Below are positions 1-9,252 of a DNA stretch of 64,000 nt, piece by piece (position 1 is the first letter of the stretch; every line of letters begins with the position of its first letter). The stretch is from NCBI GenBank assembly GCA_029975055.1, contig JARKPU010000013.1:806001-870000 (forward strand), read 5' to 3'. The DNA is from Anaerolinea sp. (GTDB lineage: Bacteria > Chloroflexota > Anaerolineae > Anaerolineales > Anaerolineaceae). The position numbers and the translations under genes were made by a program. The notes beneath the pieces are model-generated. The model searched no databases, was not told where the DNA came from, and was given only the letters and a program-made list of their open reading frames with translations.

Positions 1-1038
1 CATCCATTGGAACCCCGCGTTCGCCACCAGGGGAACAATCTCCTGCGCCACCGCGCCTTCGCCCGGCCACAACCCGCGCGGAGCCCGGCCGAAGTTCTGG
101 GTGTAAATTTCAACTGCTTTCTTGAGCTGCACCTCGGCATCCTGTGGGTAGAAGAAGCGCCCTTCGGGCAGTTCGGCCGTCGGGTTCCCAACCAATGCCA
201 GGTTGGTATCGTAGATCAACGGGAGAATCGGGTGAGCATAAGGCGTGGTGATCACCTCGATCTGCCCGGAATCCTGCAATTCCTTGTGAACCGGGATGAC
301 TTCCGCCATGATGCGCCGGATTTCCGCGAACAAGACCGTCTTATCTGCCTCGCTGAAGCCGTGGTCTTTCGCCACCAGCCCTTTCAGCGGTTCTTTGGCC
401 AGTTCATCCGGGTCGATCCACGCCAGGTTGAACCACACCTGCAGGTCGCGGAAGTTCTGCTCACTGAAGGTCTGGGCCGCTGCAGCAATCGCCGCATCAT
501 CGACCGACTTGCCACGCAGATCGAGCAGCGCCTGGTAACCAGGATGAGCGGCGATGATATGATCCCAGTTGGCATCGAAGAAGCGCCGCAAGATGAAGTC
601 TTTTTCCTCGGGCGTCAGTTCGGCAGCCGGTTTTTCGGCCAGTACCCAATATTGATCTTTCGCGCCATTCTCGACATAATCGGAAAGCTGCTTGAGGAGC
701 ACAGGCGTCAGGTTGATCGTCACATGCACGCCGGGGTAGCTCTTCAGCATCGCCGCCATGTCGTAGTAATCCTTCGTGGCGTGCACGCGCACCCACGGGC
801 GCGTATAGATGCCTTCGGCGTCTTTGTAATAAAGCGGCTGGTGCTGGTGCCACACCAGCGCCAGGTATAACGGTTCTTCTCCTGCCGGCTGGGTGGCTTC
901 GGGCGCCTTCGTGGGCGCCGGTTGTGCGGTCTGCGTGGAAACCGGGGTTTGCGTGGGGGTTTGCGTTGCCTGCGCGCAAGATGCGAGCAGAATCCCTGCC
1001 AATACCAATAATGCCAGAACAGCCTTTAATGTCCGCAT
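1..1038 (-). CDS. GH57-family glycoside hydrolase lipoprotein, C-terminus cut by window edge
   Basis: The minus-strand frame is open from an ATG at 1038 to base 1 (346 codons seen) and continues off the window. The start encodes a lipoprotein signal peptide (MRTLKAVLALL, lipobox LASC), followed by a Thr/Pro/Gln-rich linker to about residue 50. After that come GH57 hallmarks: LALVWHQHQPLYY, HATKDYYDMAAML and VTINLTPVLL near the start of the domain, YAHPILPLIYDT further on, and APRGLWPGEGAV near the cut. GH57 enzymes act on alpha-glucans (amylase, branching enzyme, amylopullulanase); which activity this one has cannot be said. A lipoprotein signal implies action outside the membrane, whereas many GH57 enzymes are cytosolic. 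It starts 10 bp after the ROK regulator stop with a GAGG-type ribosome site, so the two are probably one transcript. Confidence 0.85.
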   Translation of the reverse strand, partial: MRTLKAVLALLVLAGILLASCAQATQTPTQTPVSTQTAQPAPTKAPEATQPAGEEPLYLALVWHQHQPLYYKDAEGIYTRPWVRVHATKDYYDMAAMLKSYPGVHVTINLTPVLLKQLSDYVENGAKDQYWVLAEKPAAELTPEEKDFILRRFFDANWDHIIAAHPGYQALLDLRGKSVDDAAIAAAAQTFSEQNFRDLQVWFNLAWIDPDELAKEPLKGLVAKDHGFSEADKTVLFAEIRRIMAEVIPVHKELQDSGQIEVITTPYAHPILPLIYDTNLALVGNPTAELPEGRFFYPQDAEVQLKKAVEIYTQNFGRAPRGLWPGEGAVAQEIVPLVANAGFQWM

Positions 1039-1048
1039 GCCTGCCTCG

Positions 1049-2266
1049 TCAATCTGCAATGTGATGCAGCGATATCGACAGCGCCGCGACGACTGCCCCA
1101 ATCGCGCATGAATACTTGCCCAATAACGCCGCGGTGATGCGCACATTGCGCGAGGCCACCAGCAGGCTCCGGCGCTGCACGGTGAGGCGAATGGGCTCTA
1201 ACAGCAGGTCGCCGATCTGCCCCACAGAGCCGCCGACCACGACCATGCTCGGGTTAAATAAGTTGACAACATTGGCGATAGCCGTGCCCAGGTGCATGCC
1301 TGCCTCGGCAGTGATGCGCTGGGCCAGGTGGTCGCCGTGGCGGGCAGCGTTCATCACATCTTCCACGCTGATCGAGCCGTCGTTCATCAGCTCCACCAGC
1401 TGCGTGCGCTGGCCCATCTTCACCGCCTCGGTGGCCTTGCGGGCAATGGCACGGCCCCCGGCAATCGCTTCCAGGCAACCCCGGTTTCCGCAGGTGCAGA
1501 GCGGGCCGTTCTCATCGATGGTGATGTGGCCGATCTCCCCCGCGCAGCCTGTGGCGCCGCGGTAGATTTGCCCATCCAAAAGCAAGCCCGCGCCGATGCC
1601 GGTACCCACTTTGATGTACGCCAGGTTGCGCTCTCCGCGCCCGGCCCCATATGCCCATTCGCCCACAGCGCCCAATTCGGCATCATTGTTGAGCGAAACA
1701 GGCACTCCCCAGAGCTTCTCCAGGTGGTCGCGGATTGGGTAGCGGTCCCATCCCGGCATGATCGGCGGGCCGCTGACCATCCCTTCCCGTTGAACGATTG
1801 GCCCCGGCACACCCACTCCGATTGCGCTGATATCGCCAATCGTCAGCCCGGCTTCGCTGAGCAGCCGGTCCACCAGCCGGGCCACCCGTTCCAGGCAGGG
1901 TTCCGGCCCTTCATTGATGTTATGCGGAGCATTGACCTCGTGAATCTGCCGCCCGGAATAATCCGCCAGGATCAGGCTCACATGCGATGCCCCCATATCA
2001 ATACCGATCACATGGCCCAGATCCGGGTTGATCTCCAGCACAATCGGCCGTCTTCCGCTCGGGTAAGTGCCCTCGGTTTCACGCACCAGGCCAATCCGCT
2101 GCAGATCATCCACAATGGCGCTGACCGCTGCGCGCGTGAGCCCCATCTGCCGGGCAATTTCCACTCTGGAGATACCACCCGAAGTGAACCGGATCAGGTC
2201 GATGATCGCGTGTTTGTTCAGGTTCTTCAGATTTTGCGTTGGTACGGTCCAAAAGGTTGTACTCAC
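1049..2266 (-). CDS. ROK-family transcriptional regulator (NagC/XylR type)
   Basis: 405 aa from a GTG start with GGAG about 9 nt upstream. The N-terminal 80 residues are a winged helix-turn-helix (ISRVEIARQMGLTRAAVSAI is the recognition region). The rest is a ROK sugar-kinase-like fold: phosphate loop VIGIDMGASH near residue 90, the GHITIDENG segment and the zinc motif CTCGNRGCLEA. Members with both parts are usually sugar-responsive repressors rather than kinases. It sits directly upstream of the GH57 lipoprotein gene on the same strand, which suggests control of alpha-glucan or oligosaccharide use; that link is inference from position. A promoter with TATAAT lies 30 bp upstream. Confidence 0.9.
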   Translation of the reverse strand: MSTTFWTVPTQNLKNLNKHAIIDLIRFTSGGISRVEIARQMGLTRAAVSAIVDDLQRIGLVRETEGTYPSGRRPIVLEINPDLGHVIGIDMGASHVSLILADYSGRQIHEVNAPHNINEGPEPCLERVARLVDRLLSEAGLTIGDISAIGVGVPGPIVQREGMVSGPPIMPGWDRYPIRDHLEKLWGVPVSLNNDAELGAVGEWAYGAGRGERNLAYIKVGTGIGAGLLLDGQIYRGATGCAGEIGHITIDENGPLCTCGNRGCLEAIAGGRAIARKATEAVKMGQRTQLVELMNDGSISVEDVMNAARHGDHLAQRITAEAGMHLGTAIANVVNLFNPSMVVVGGSVGQIGDLLLEPIRLTVQRRSLLVASRNVRITAALLGKYSCAIGAVVAALSISLHHIAD

Positions 2267-2295
2267 GCCGTGGTCTCCATTATTGTATAGTAATC

Positions 2296-2323
2296 ATTAT
2301 AACTCAAATAAATTATTTGCAAA
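2296..2323 (-). promoter_or_regulatory. Putative sigma-70 promoter of the ROK gene
   Basis: On the minus strand a perfect TATAAT (2301-2296) follows a weak TTTGCA (2323-2318) at 16-bp spacing in an AT-rich pocket. Transcription would start near 2289, giving a leader of about 23 nt that contains the GGAG ribosome site. Confidence 0.6.
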
Positions 2324-2362
2324 CTTTTCTAACACACGCGATTGGTCTCATCCCTCTTCGCG

Positions 2363-5300
2363 TTACTCGTCTTTCACCTCGACGGGGTGAGTCGCCAGGA
2401 TCACCCGGTGCAGCGCGATATTTTCCAGGTAAGTACGCCTGAAGTGACTGGATGGCGGGATCATGTCATACTTGCGCATCATCTCGTCGTAGGCCTTCTT
2501 GGCGAAATCGTCCGCGTCGTGTGTCCTTCCATTCATGCGCAGCGCCTGGGCATGCCTGTAGAAGACCTCTTCGGACGTGCATTCGATGATCTGCACAAAC
2601 CCATACCGTTCATATACGTTCAAAGCCGTCGAACTGGCTTCGAGCGCCAGGCGTTTCTGTTCTTCCCGCTGGTCAGGGTCGGCGAGCAATTCCGCCAACC
2701 GCAGGTGGGCCGCGCACTTCTCGCAGCAGCCTCCCATCAAGTACTGCGCCGAGACCTGGTTCGCTACAGCCAGGTCGATTGCCCGCTGAGCATCCTCCAA
2801 CGCGCGGTAGTAATCTTCCAGCCGGTCACGCTCATTGTGCAGAATGGCGCTCACCAGCCATAACCCGGCTTTGCCAATCGCATACGCCCCCACCTCGCTG
2901 AGCGGTATGGCCTTTTGCAAAGTGTCTTCGCCTTCGGCATAGAGATGCAAACGCGCCTGAAGCTGGGCGATCCGCAGCAATGGGAAGAGGCTGCTGTTGA
3001 TCTTCTCGCTCAACTGGTAGGAGAGTTTGACGTTCTCCAGCGCAGCCCGGTAATCGCCCAGGTAGAGGCCTTCCACCTGGGCATAATACATCAAGGCCAG
3101 ACCTTCGGCGATCCGGTCGCCGATTTCACGGCAGATTTCGACCCGCTTGGCATGGTGCTCGGTCAACAGGCCGTAGTAATCGCCCTGGCGCTCCTTCTCA
3201 GAGGCGGTTGTCGCCAGCAGCTCTAACTGGATGCGCTTGTTCTGCACGCGTTTACTGAGGGCCTGCGCCATCTTGAGCGCTTCAGTCCCGCGCTTGATGT
3301 CTTCCATGCCGTAACCCTGCGCCAGGCTGAGCAGCAGCTCCACCTGGGTTTCGGTATCGCCCAGGTCGCGCGCCAGGTCCAGCGCCTCAAGCGCCAGCTG
3401 GATGCCTCCGGCGTCGCCGAGTATTTGCAGGATACGCGCCTTGGCGATGAGAGCAGAAAGCTCTCGGTGCTTGTCGCCAAGTTTCCGGGCCTGCTCCAGC
3501 GCCAGGTCCACTTTGCGCTGGCCCTCCAAAAGGTCGTCGCGCGTGTCGGTGATCACCACCTCCGGCTGCTTGAGAAGCGCATCGATCAGCCAGGTAGGCT
3601 CGTTTTCCATGTTGCTTGCAATTTCGAGAAGCGCGTGCGCGTCTTGCCGGGCCGTGTCGAAATCTCCCAGCAAATACCTCGCCGAAAGGCGGCCGTTGAG
3701 CACCTCAAAACGCTGGGTGAGCAGCGCATTCACCTGCTGCGGATCGTGAGTCTGCGCCTGGAGTTCATCGAGCAAAGCCAGGGCCCGGCTGTAGTGTTCG
3801 ATGGCTTCCTCAACCGCATAGACTTCATTGGCTTTTTCGGCTGCCCAGTTGGCGTAGAACAACTCCTTCCGCGGTTCGTTCGCCCGCCGGTAATGATACG
3901 CAATGAGGGCCTGGTGTTCGATCCCGCTGTCTGAAGGGTTGATCTCTTCCAGGGTCTGCGCCACCTTCAGGTGAAAGGCCTCGCGCTGGCTGGTCAGCAG
4001 GCTATCATAGACCACGTCGTGGATCAACTCGGTGCGGAAAGCATATTCCCAGCCTAATTCGGGATTTCGCCCGCGCCGGACGATCAACTGGGCTTTCACC
4101 AGCGAATTGAGGGGGTCTTTAACCAGCACCGCATCGCCGACGGCCAGCTGGAGCACCTGCGACCAGAATACCGGCCCGATCACCGATGCCATTTGCAGGG
4201 TTTGCCGCTCGACGGGTGAAAGCCGGTCGATGCGCGCCTGCAGCAGCCGGGTCAGGTTGCCTTGCAGGTCTGCCGGCCCCACCGGGCGGCTCAGGCACCA
4301 CTTCGCCGAATCGCAGTCTTGTATCAGCACTTCCTTGTCGATCAACGAGCGCAGAATTTCCACGATGTAGGAAGGGTTGCCTTCGGAATTCCGCACCAGC
4401 ATACTGCGCGTTTCGGGCGGGAGGGTATTCTGGCCGATCAGGTAATCAATCAACTGGTTGATGTTCTCATCCGGCAAGGGGCCGAGGGTCAATTCTTCGG
4501 CCAGGCCCGATTCCATCGCTAGAATTTCGCGGATGATCTCGCGCGAGAGGCTGTTTGGCTCCTCGCGGTACAGCAGCAGGAATAACACAGGCTGGCGCTC
4601 GATCACCGATATGCAAGACTTGACCAGGTGCAGCGAGGACGGGTCGGCCCATTCCACTTCCGAGAACACCACCACGCAGGGCTTGCGCTTCGCCAGCGTC
4701 TCCAGCCAGACCCTGACGGTGGTAGAGATCTGGCTGCGCATCGATTCGGCGCTCAGGTATTCAACCTTCTCGCGATATTCACCGCTCACCGGGAGATGAA
4801 GCAGTTCCGCCAGGTAAGGATAATACTGGTAGAAATCATCTCCCCATAAATCACGCGAGTATTCCAGCAGGCGCTGCTGCACTTCTTCCTGGTGCTGCCC
4901 CGAATAGACGTCCAGCCAGTTGTTGACCAGCTCCACCCATAGAGAATATGGCCAACTGCGGTGATATGACCGGCAGCGGCCAAACAACCACAGCAATGGG
5001 TCCTCTGCCGGGGTTTCCTGCCCTTTCGCATCGGCCAGCAGCGATTCTTGCCGCAAGAAGAACTGGCGGACCTCGGTGATAAGCGCCTGCTTGCCGATGC
5101 CTGTCTCGCCCGTCAGCAGCACCAGGCTGCCCTGCCCAAGCTTGAGCAGGTCCACATGCTGCTCGATGCGCTTCAGTTCATTGTCGCGCCCAACGAGAGG
5201 AATGTTGATGCCGAACACCTCGGCGGTCACCATCCGGTCCACATCGATGCGCGAAGAGAGAGGCCGGAAGACTTTCAACGGCTGGCTCAGGCCCTTGACG

Positions 5301-6067
5301 GTGATCTCGCCAAGCGGCTCCCAGTTGAATTGGTCGGCGGCTTGCTGCTGCGTGCTCTCGCTCGCCAGGACGGTCCCCGGCTCGGCCGCGCTCTCGAGCC
5401 GCGCGGCCACCGCGATGGCAATGCCCATGGCCGTGTCTTCGCGGTGCTGGCGCTTGTCGCCGATGCTGGCGACGATCACCTCGCCGGTGTTGATGCCCAC
5501 CCGCAGGCGGATCTTCCCGATCACATTGGCCGGGAGGGAAGCGTTTTGGACTTCAATGGCCTGCTGCATCGCCAGCCCCGCCAGGACAGCCCGTTCGGGA
5601 TCGTCTTCATTGGCAACGTCGCTCCCGAAGAACGCCACCAGGCCGTCGCCGCGGAACTGGTCTACCACCCCGCCGTAACGGTAGATTTCCGCTTCGAGCG
5701 CCAGCAGCACCTGGTTCATCATTTCCACCCAGGCCTCGTTGCCCATCTGCTCCAAGAGGTTGGTCGAGCCGGTCACATCGGCCACAATCACCGTCACCAC
5801 GCGGCGCTCGCCCTCGAGCTGCACCAGCGGAGCGCCGTTCAGCAATGGAGGCGGCTCCTGCTCAGGCGCGGGGGTTGCCGCCTCCTGAGGCTGGAGAGAA
5901 GCTGCGGGGCGCGTATCGTCTAAAACCGCCCCGCACATGCCGCAAAAGCGATATTCCGGCGGGTTGTAATAATTGCAGGCAGGGCAAATGACGGCAAGGC
6001 GCGTGCCGCACATGCCGCAAAACTTCATCCCTTCAGGGCTGTTGAAACTGCACTTCGGACAGATCAC
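2363..6067 (-). CDS. Zinc-ribbon / class III cyclase-like / AAA-type ATPase / TPR regulator with altered catalytic residues
   Basis: 1234 aa from a GTG start. Residues 1-47 hold a double zinc ribbon with four CxxC pairs (CPKC, CGMC, CPAC, CGMC). Residues about 88-270 are a class III nucleotide cyclase domain with both metal aspartates present (VADVTGST, D97; FRGDG, D141). From about 290 there is an AAA_16/STAND-like ATPase and from about 700 helical TPR-like repeats to the end. This is the layout of large bacterial regulators that couple a cyclase module to a signalling ATPase. Several key residues deviate: the transition-state Asn in the GDxVNxAARL motif is Ala (A219), the Walker A Ser/Thr is Gln (GETGIGKQ) and the Walker B acids read SE. 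Activity is therefore doubtful. A cNMP-binding protein gene lies just upstream. Confidence 0.85.
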   Translation of the reverse strand: MICPKCSFNSPEGMKFCGMCGTRLAVICPACNYYNPPEYRFCGMCGAVLDDTRPAASLQPQEAATPAPEQEPPPLLNGAPLVQLEGERRVVTVIVADVTGSTNLLEQMGNEAWVEMMNQVLLALEAEIYRYGGVVDQFRGDGLVAFFGSDVANEDDPERAVLAGLAMQQAIEVQNASLPANVIGKIRLRVGINTGEVIVASIGDKRQHREDTAMGIAIAVAARLESAAEPGTVLASESTQQQAADQFNWEPLGEITVKGLSQPLKVFRPLSSRIDVDRMVTAEVFGINIPLVGRDNELKRIEQHVDLLKLGQGSLVLLTGETGIGKQALITEVRQFFLRQESLLADAKGQETPAEDPLLWLFGRCRSYHRSWPYSLWVELVNNWLDVYSGQHQEEVQQRLLEYSRDLWGDDFYQYYPYLAELLHLPVSGEYREKVEYLSAESMRSQISTTVRVWLETLAKRKPCVVVFSEVEWADPSSLHLVKSCISVIERQPVLFLLLYREEPNSLSREIIREILAMESGLAEELTLGPLPDENINQLIDYLIGQNTLPPETRSMLVRNSEGNPSYIVEILRSLIDKEVLIQDCDSAKWCLSRPVGPADLQGNLTRLLQARIDRLSPVERQTLQMASVIGPVFWSQVLQLAVGDAVLVKDPLNSLVKAQLIVRRGRNPELGWEYAFRTELIHDVVYDSLLTSQREAFHLKVAQTLEEINPSDSGIEHQALIAYHYRRANEPRKELFYANWAAEKANEVYAVEEAIEHYSRALALLDELQAQTHDPQQVNALLTQRFEVLNGRLSARYLLGDFDTARQDAHALLEIASNMENEPTWLIDALLKQPEVVITDTRDDLLEGQRKVDLALEQARKLGDKHRELSALIAKARILQILGDAGGIQLALEALDLARDLGDTETQVELLLSLAQGYGMEDIKRGTEALKMAQALSKRVQNKRIQLELLATTASEKERQGDYYGLLTEHHAKRVEICREIGDRIAEGLALMYYAQVEGLYLGDYRAALENVKLSYQLSEKINSSLFPLLRIAQLQARLHLYAEGEDTLQKAIPLSEVGAYAIGKAGLWLVSAILHNERDRLEDYYRALEDAQRAIDLAVANQVSAQYLMGGCCEKCAAHLRLAELLADPDQREEQKRLALEASSTALNVYERYGFVQIIECTSEEVFYRHAQALRMNGRTHDADDFAKKAYDEMMRKYDMIPPSSHFRRTYLENIALHRVILATHPVEVKDE

Positions 6068-6076
6068 ATCAAAATC

Positions 6077-6105
6077 AGGGCGCTTCTGAAAATCAAAAGC
6101 GCCCT
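6077..6105 (-). terminator. Stem-loop between the cNMP-binding gene and the cyclase-like gene
   Basis: A perfect 9-bp stem (AGGGCGCTT 6077-6085 with AAGCGCCCT 6097-6105, 11-nt loop) lies between the stop at 6132 and the GTG start at 6067. On the minus strand it is followed by GATTTTGAT, a weak U tract. It may be a leaky terminator or an attenuator, since it ends 9 nt before the start codon of the cyclase-like gene and could also limit ribosome access. Confidence 0.5.
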
Positions 6106-6131
6106 ATTGTTCCTCCAGGTTGCAACCGATC

Positions 6132-6566
6132 TTACAGGACGTCCAGGGCTGCCCGGAATCGTCTGGCCATTTCTTCCAGGATGGTGATCCCCATGTCGGC
6201 ATCTTCCTTGAGAACGGCGAGGAAATCCCAGCGGGGCAGCACGTAACATTTGGTCGGCTCCACGGCCACGCAAGTCGCGGTGCGCGGGCCGTCATCTAAC
6301 AATGCCATCTCGCCGAAGAAATCACCCGCACCCAGGTGATTGACGACCGATTTTACGCCATCGGCGCGTTCGCGGATGACATCCACCTTACCGGCATACA
6401 CGATGAAGAAACCTTCGCCGCCTTTACCCTGGCTGACAATCGTCGCCCCGGCTGCATAGTCGCGGTCCAGCACGCGCTTCGCAAGCAATTCGAGCTGCCG
6501 CCGGCTGAGAGACTTGAACAGCGGAACGTTGTAAAGGAACTTAATGATCTCATCTAAGTTTGCCAT
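6132..6566 (-). CDS. Stand-alone cyclic-nucleotide-binding domain protein
   Basis: 144 aa, almost entirely one CNB (Crp-like effector) domain without a DNA-binding helix-turn-helix. The phosphate-binding cassette reads FGEMALLDDGPRTAT, with the Gly-Glu and Arg that contact cyclic nucleotide both present, so ligand binding is plausible. The ATG at 6566 is chosen over an upstream one (6584) because GGAGGA lies 8 nt before it. Position next to the cyclase-like protein suggests it senses or partners that product, but the cyclase may be inactive. No output domain is visible, so it would act through protein-protein contact. Confidence 0.88.
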   Translation of the reverse strand: MANLDEIIKFLYNVPLFKSLSRRQLELLAKRVLDRDYAAGATIVSQGKGGEGFFIVYAGKVDVIRERADGVKSVVNHLGAGDFFGEMALLDDGPRTATCVAVEPTKCYVLPRWDFLAVLKEDADMGITILEEMARRFRAALDVL

Positions 6567-6652
6567 CGCAGAATCCTCCAGCATGAATGTTCAGGCAGGC
6601 GTGGTTCCTGACCTGTATCGGTGGTCACAGACTTATTCAGTATATCCGCTTT

Positions 6653-7042
6653 TTAAATAAGTACATACAAGATCAAGATCAGCAACTCAACCCCTGCGCC
6701 TGCCGCAAACCACGTCCAGCTCGCCCGTGAGGGGATCAAACGCAGCTTGCTTTCACCACCGACGACAACGTAAAACAGCCATCCCACCGCCAGGATGATG
6801 ACCGTCGCATGGCCCGCCAGGGTGGCCGTGTAAGTGTCTCTGCTCAACGCACCAACCAGCCTGACGACCGTCTGCCGCCCCAGGAAGATGGCGAACAGTC
6901 CGAACGCGGCGGTGGCCACCCATATGACGAAACCAAGCACCGTCAGCAGCCAGGATGGATTGCCCTTCTGTCCGCCGGCAGGCATCTGACGACCTTGCAT
7001 GGCAGCATCTCCGACAAGTTGCGCCTGAGTTTCGCTGTTCAT
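6653..7042 (-). CDS. Small three-TM membrane protein, function unknown
   Basis: 129 aa with a hydrophilic Gln/Gly-rich N-terminus (about 28 residues) and three predicted hydrophobic segments (LLTVLGFVIWVATAAFGLFA, ATVIILAVGWLFYVVV, and a C-terminal WFAAGAGVELLILILYVLI). I do not recognise the family. It lies between the oppF stop (53 bp away) and the cNMP-binding gene. Its ATG and first codons form one arm of a 15-bp inverted repeat, so the start codon would be paired in the mRNA (see the repeat at 7029-7074). Confidence 0.6.
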   Translation of the reverse strand: MNSETQAQLVGDAAMQGRQMPAGGQKGNPSWLLTVLGFVIWVATAAFGLFAIFLGRQTVVRLVGALSRDTYTATLAGHATVIILAVGWLFYVVVGGESKLRLIPSRASWTWFAAGAGVELLILILYVLI

Positions 7043-7074
7043 GATGAGTCGTTCCTCACCATGAACAGCGAAAC
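7029..7074. repeat. Perfect 15-bp inverted repeat covering a start codon
   Basis: Arms 7029-7043 and 7060-7074 are exact reverse complements, separated by 16 bp. The left arm contains the ATG (7042) and first codons of the small membrane protein. In the minus-strand transcript the purine-rich GGTGAGGAACG falls in the loop and the ATG in the 3' arm of the stem. There is no U tract, so it does not look like a normal terminator for oppF. Confidence 0.75.
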
Positions 7075-7095
7075 GGGCATTCTCTTATTACCCGG

Positions 7096-8160
7096 CTAGA
7101 CTCCCTTGAGCGTCAATTCCTCTGCGCGGTGGCATGCAACGAAATGGTCGGGCCGCAATTCCCTAAATTCGGGCACCTTCTCCTTGCAGATTGCTTCTGC
7201 ATACCGGCAGCGCGGGTGGAAGTAGCAGCCGCTGGGCGGGTTAGACGGGTCGGCCACATCGCCTTGCATGATGATGCGTTCAGACTTGTACTTGGGGTCC
7301 GGCTTGGGCACCGCCGACATGAGCGCTTCGGTGTAGGGGTGAAGCGGGTGATTATACAGTTCGTCCGAGTCGGCCATCTCGGCCACCTTGCCCACATACA
7401 TCACCGCCACCCGGTCCGAAATGTGCTGGACAACGCTCAGGTCATGCGCAACGAAGATATAAGCCAGGTTGAAGTCATTCTGCAGGTCTTCGAGCAGGTT
7501 CAGCGTCTGCGCCTGGATCGAGACATCCAGCGCCGAAACGGGCTCATCGCAGATCACCAGGCGCGGATTGAGCGAAAGCGCGCGCGCAATGCCGATCCGC
7601 TGGCGCTGGCCGCCGGAAAACTCGTGCGGGTAACGGCGCAGGTGGTCGGGCCGCAAGCCCACTCGCTCCAGCAACGAGATGATCACCCGTTCGCTGTCTA
7701 CCCCGTATTTCCCGTGGATCCTCATCGGCTCGGCGACAATATCGCCGACCGTCATGCGCGGGTTGAGCGAATTGACCGGGTCCTGGAACACCATCGAAAT
7801 TTCCTGGCGGATGAGCTTCATCTGGCTCTTATCCATCTGGGCCAGGTTCACCATCTTCGGCTTGCCGTTCTCGCCCAAGACCCGCGAGCTGAAGTATACA
7901 TCGCCGCCGGTCGGTTCATAGAGACGGATGATCGTGCGCCCGGCGGTCGTCTTGCCGCAGCCCGATTCTCCCACCAGCCCGAGCGTCTCCCCTTCGCGCA
8001 CGAAGAAGCTGACATCGTCAACCGCCTTCACATAACCAACCACCCTCCTCAACAGACCCTTTTGGATCGGGAAGAATTTCTTCAGGCCCTTTACATCCAG
8101 GATGATGTCGGAACGCTTCGGCGAGGTGTCATTCCTTTGTACCGCAACTGCTTCTGTCAT
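7096..8160 (-). CDS. oppF: Oligopeptide/dipeptide ABC importer ATPase (OppF/DppF type)
   Basis: 354 aa. Walker [13 protein letters not shown], signature [15 protein letters not shown], Walker [13 protein letters not shown] and the C-terminal HPYTEAL segment plus the Cys-containing oligopeptide-transport tail (CYFHPRC, CHRAEEL) are all present. It is the fifth gene of the importer operon, 2 bp behind the OppD-type ATPase. It ends with TAG, which shows that UAG is a normal stop in this genome. Family membership is firm; the substrate (peptide, nickel or oligosaccharide) is not determined. Confidence 0.93.
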   Translation of the reverse strand: MTEAVAVQRNDTSPKRSDIILDVKGLKKFFPIQKGLLRRVVGYVKAVDDVSFFVREGETLGLVGESGCGKTTAGRTIIRLYEPTGGDVYFSSRVLGENGKPKMVNLAQMDKSQMKLIRQEISMVFQDPVNSLNPRMTVGDIVAEPMRIHGKYGVDSERVIISLLERVGLRPDHLRRYPHEFSGGQRQRIGIARALSLNPRLVICDEPVSALDVSIQAQTLNLLEDLQNDFNLAYIFVAHDLSVVQHISDRVAVMYVGKVAEMADSDELYNHPLHPYTEALMSAVPKPDPKYKSERIIMQGDVADPSNPPSGCYFHPRCRYAEAICKEKVPEFRELRPDHFVACHRAEELTLKGV

Positions 8161-8162
8161 AG

Positions 8163-9242
8163 TTACACATCCTCATAGAGTAAACAGCTGGCCCAGTGAT
8201 TTTCGCCGATCTGCTTATACGTGGGGGTAATTTTGTCACACTTCCCCGGCATGAACATCGGGCACCGCGGGTGGAATACACATCCTGTCGGCAGGTGGAA
8301 GGGGTCTGGCACCATGCCTTCGATCGTTGCCAGGCGCTCATTCGAGCGCTTGCCGACCTTCGGGATCGATTTGAGCAGCGCCTGGGTGTAGGGGTGCTTC
8401 GGGTCGTAGAACAGGTCAACCGTCTTCGCCCGCTCAACCTGCTTGCCCATGTACATCACAACCATTTCTTCGGCCATCTCGGCCACCACGCCGAGGTTGT
8501 GCGTGATAAACATGATCGCCATATTGGCCGTTCTTTGCAAATCGCGCATCACGTCCAGGATCTGCGCTTCAATGGATACGTCAAGCGCGGTGGTCGGTTC
8601 GTCGGCAATCAGCATCTCCGGCTCGCAAGAGAGCGCGATGGCGATCATCACGCGCTGGCGCTGCCCGCCAGAGAGCTGGTGCGGGTAGCTGTCAACGCGT
8701 TCCGTCGGCTTCGGGATGCCCACCTTGCGCAGCATATCGATGGCAATTTCACGCGCCTCATCTTTGGTGACCGTGCGGTAGGTGGTGATGGCTTCAGCCA
8801 TCTGGTCGCCCACCTTCTGAAGCGGGATCAGCCTGTGCAGGCTCAATGCCTCGTTGATGTGCGTCCCGGCGGTGTACACCGGGGTGAGTGAACTCATCGG
8901 CTCCTGGAAGATCATGCCGATCTCACCGCCGCGGATCTGGCGGATGATCTCGCCATCGGGGGGAAGCTGGGTGATATCCAGCACTTCGTCCTTCAGGTGC
9001 TTTTTACCCTTCTTGGCTTTACGGTAATACATCACCTGCCCCGAGGTCACCTTGCCCGGCTTGGGCACCATGCGCAGGATTGCCCTGGCCGTGACCGACT
9101 TCCCGCAGCCCGATTCGCCGATCACACCCACGGTCTGGCCGCGGCGGATGGTCAGGTCCAGCCCGTCAACCGCCTTCACGATGCCGGCGCGGACGTCAAA
9201 CTCGACATGCAGGTCTTTGACATCGATCAAAACATCGTTCAT
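8163..9242 (-). CDS. oppD: Oligopeptide/dipeptide ABC importer ATPase (OppD/DppD type)
   Basis: 359 aa from the ATG at 9242, which has AGGAGGGT 7 nt upstream; an open frame extends 44 codons further but has no signal and overlaps oppC. Walker [14 protein letters not shown], signature [15 protein letters not shown] and Walker [13 protein letters not shown] are intact, as is the C-terminal CVFHPRC segment thought to help ATPase pairing. It pairs with the OppF-type protein to energise the two permeases. Confidence 0.93.
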   Translation of the reverse strand: MNDVLIDVKDLHVEFDVRAGIVKAVDGLDLTIRRGQTVGVIGESGCGKSVTARAILRMVPKPGKVTSGQVMYYRKAKKGKKHLKDEVLDITQLPPDGEIIRQIRGGEIGMIFQEPMSSLTPVYTAGTHINEALSLHRLIPLQKVGDQMAEAITTYRTVTKDEAREIAIDMLRKVGIPKPTERVDSYPHQLSGGQRQRVMIAIALSCEPEMLIADEPTTALDVSIEAQILDVMRDLQRTANMAIMFITHNLGVVAEMAEEMVVMYMGKQVERAKTVDLFYDPKHPYTQALLKSIPKVGKRSNERLATIEGMVPDPFHLPTGCVFHPRCPMFMPGKCDKITPTYKQIGENHWASCLLYEDV

Positions 9243-9252
9243 GCGTACCCTC

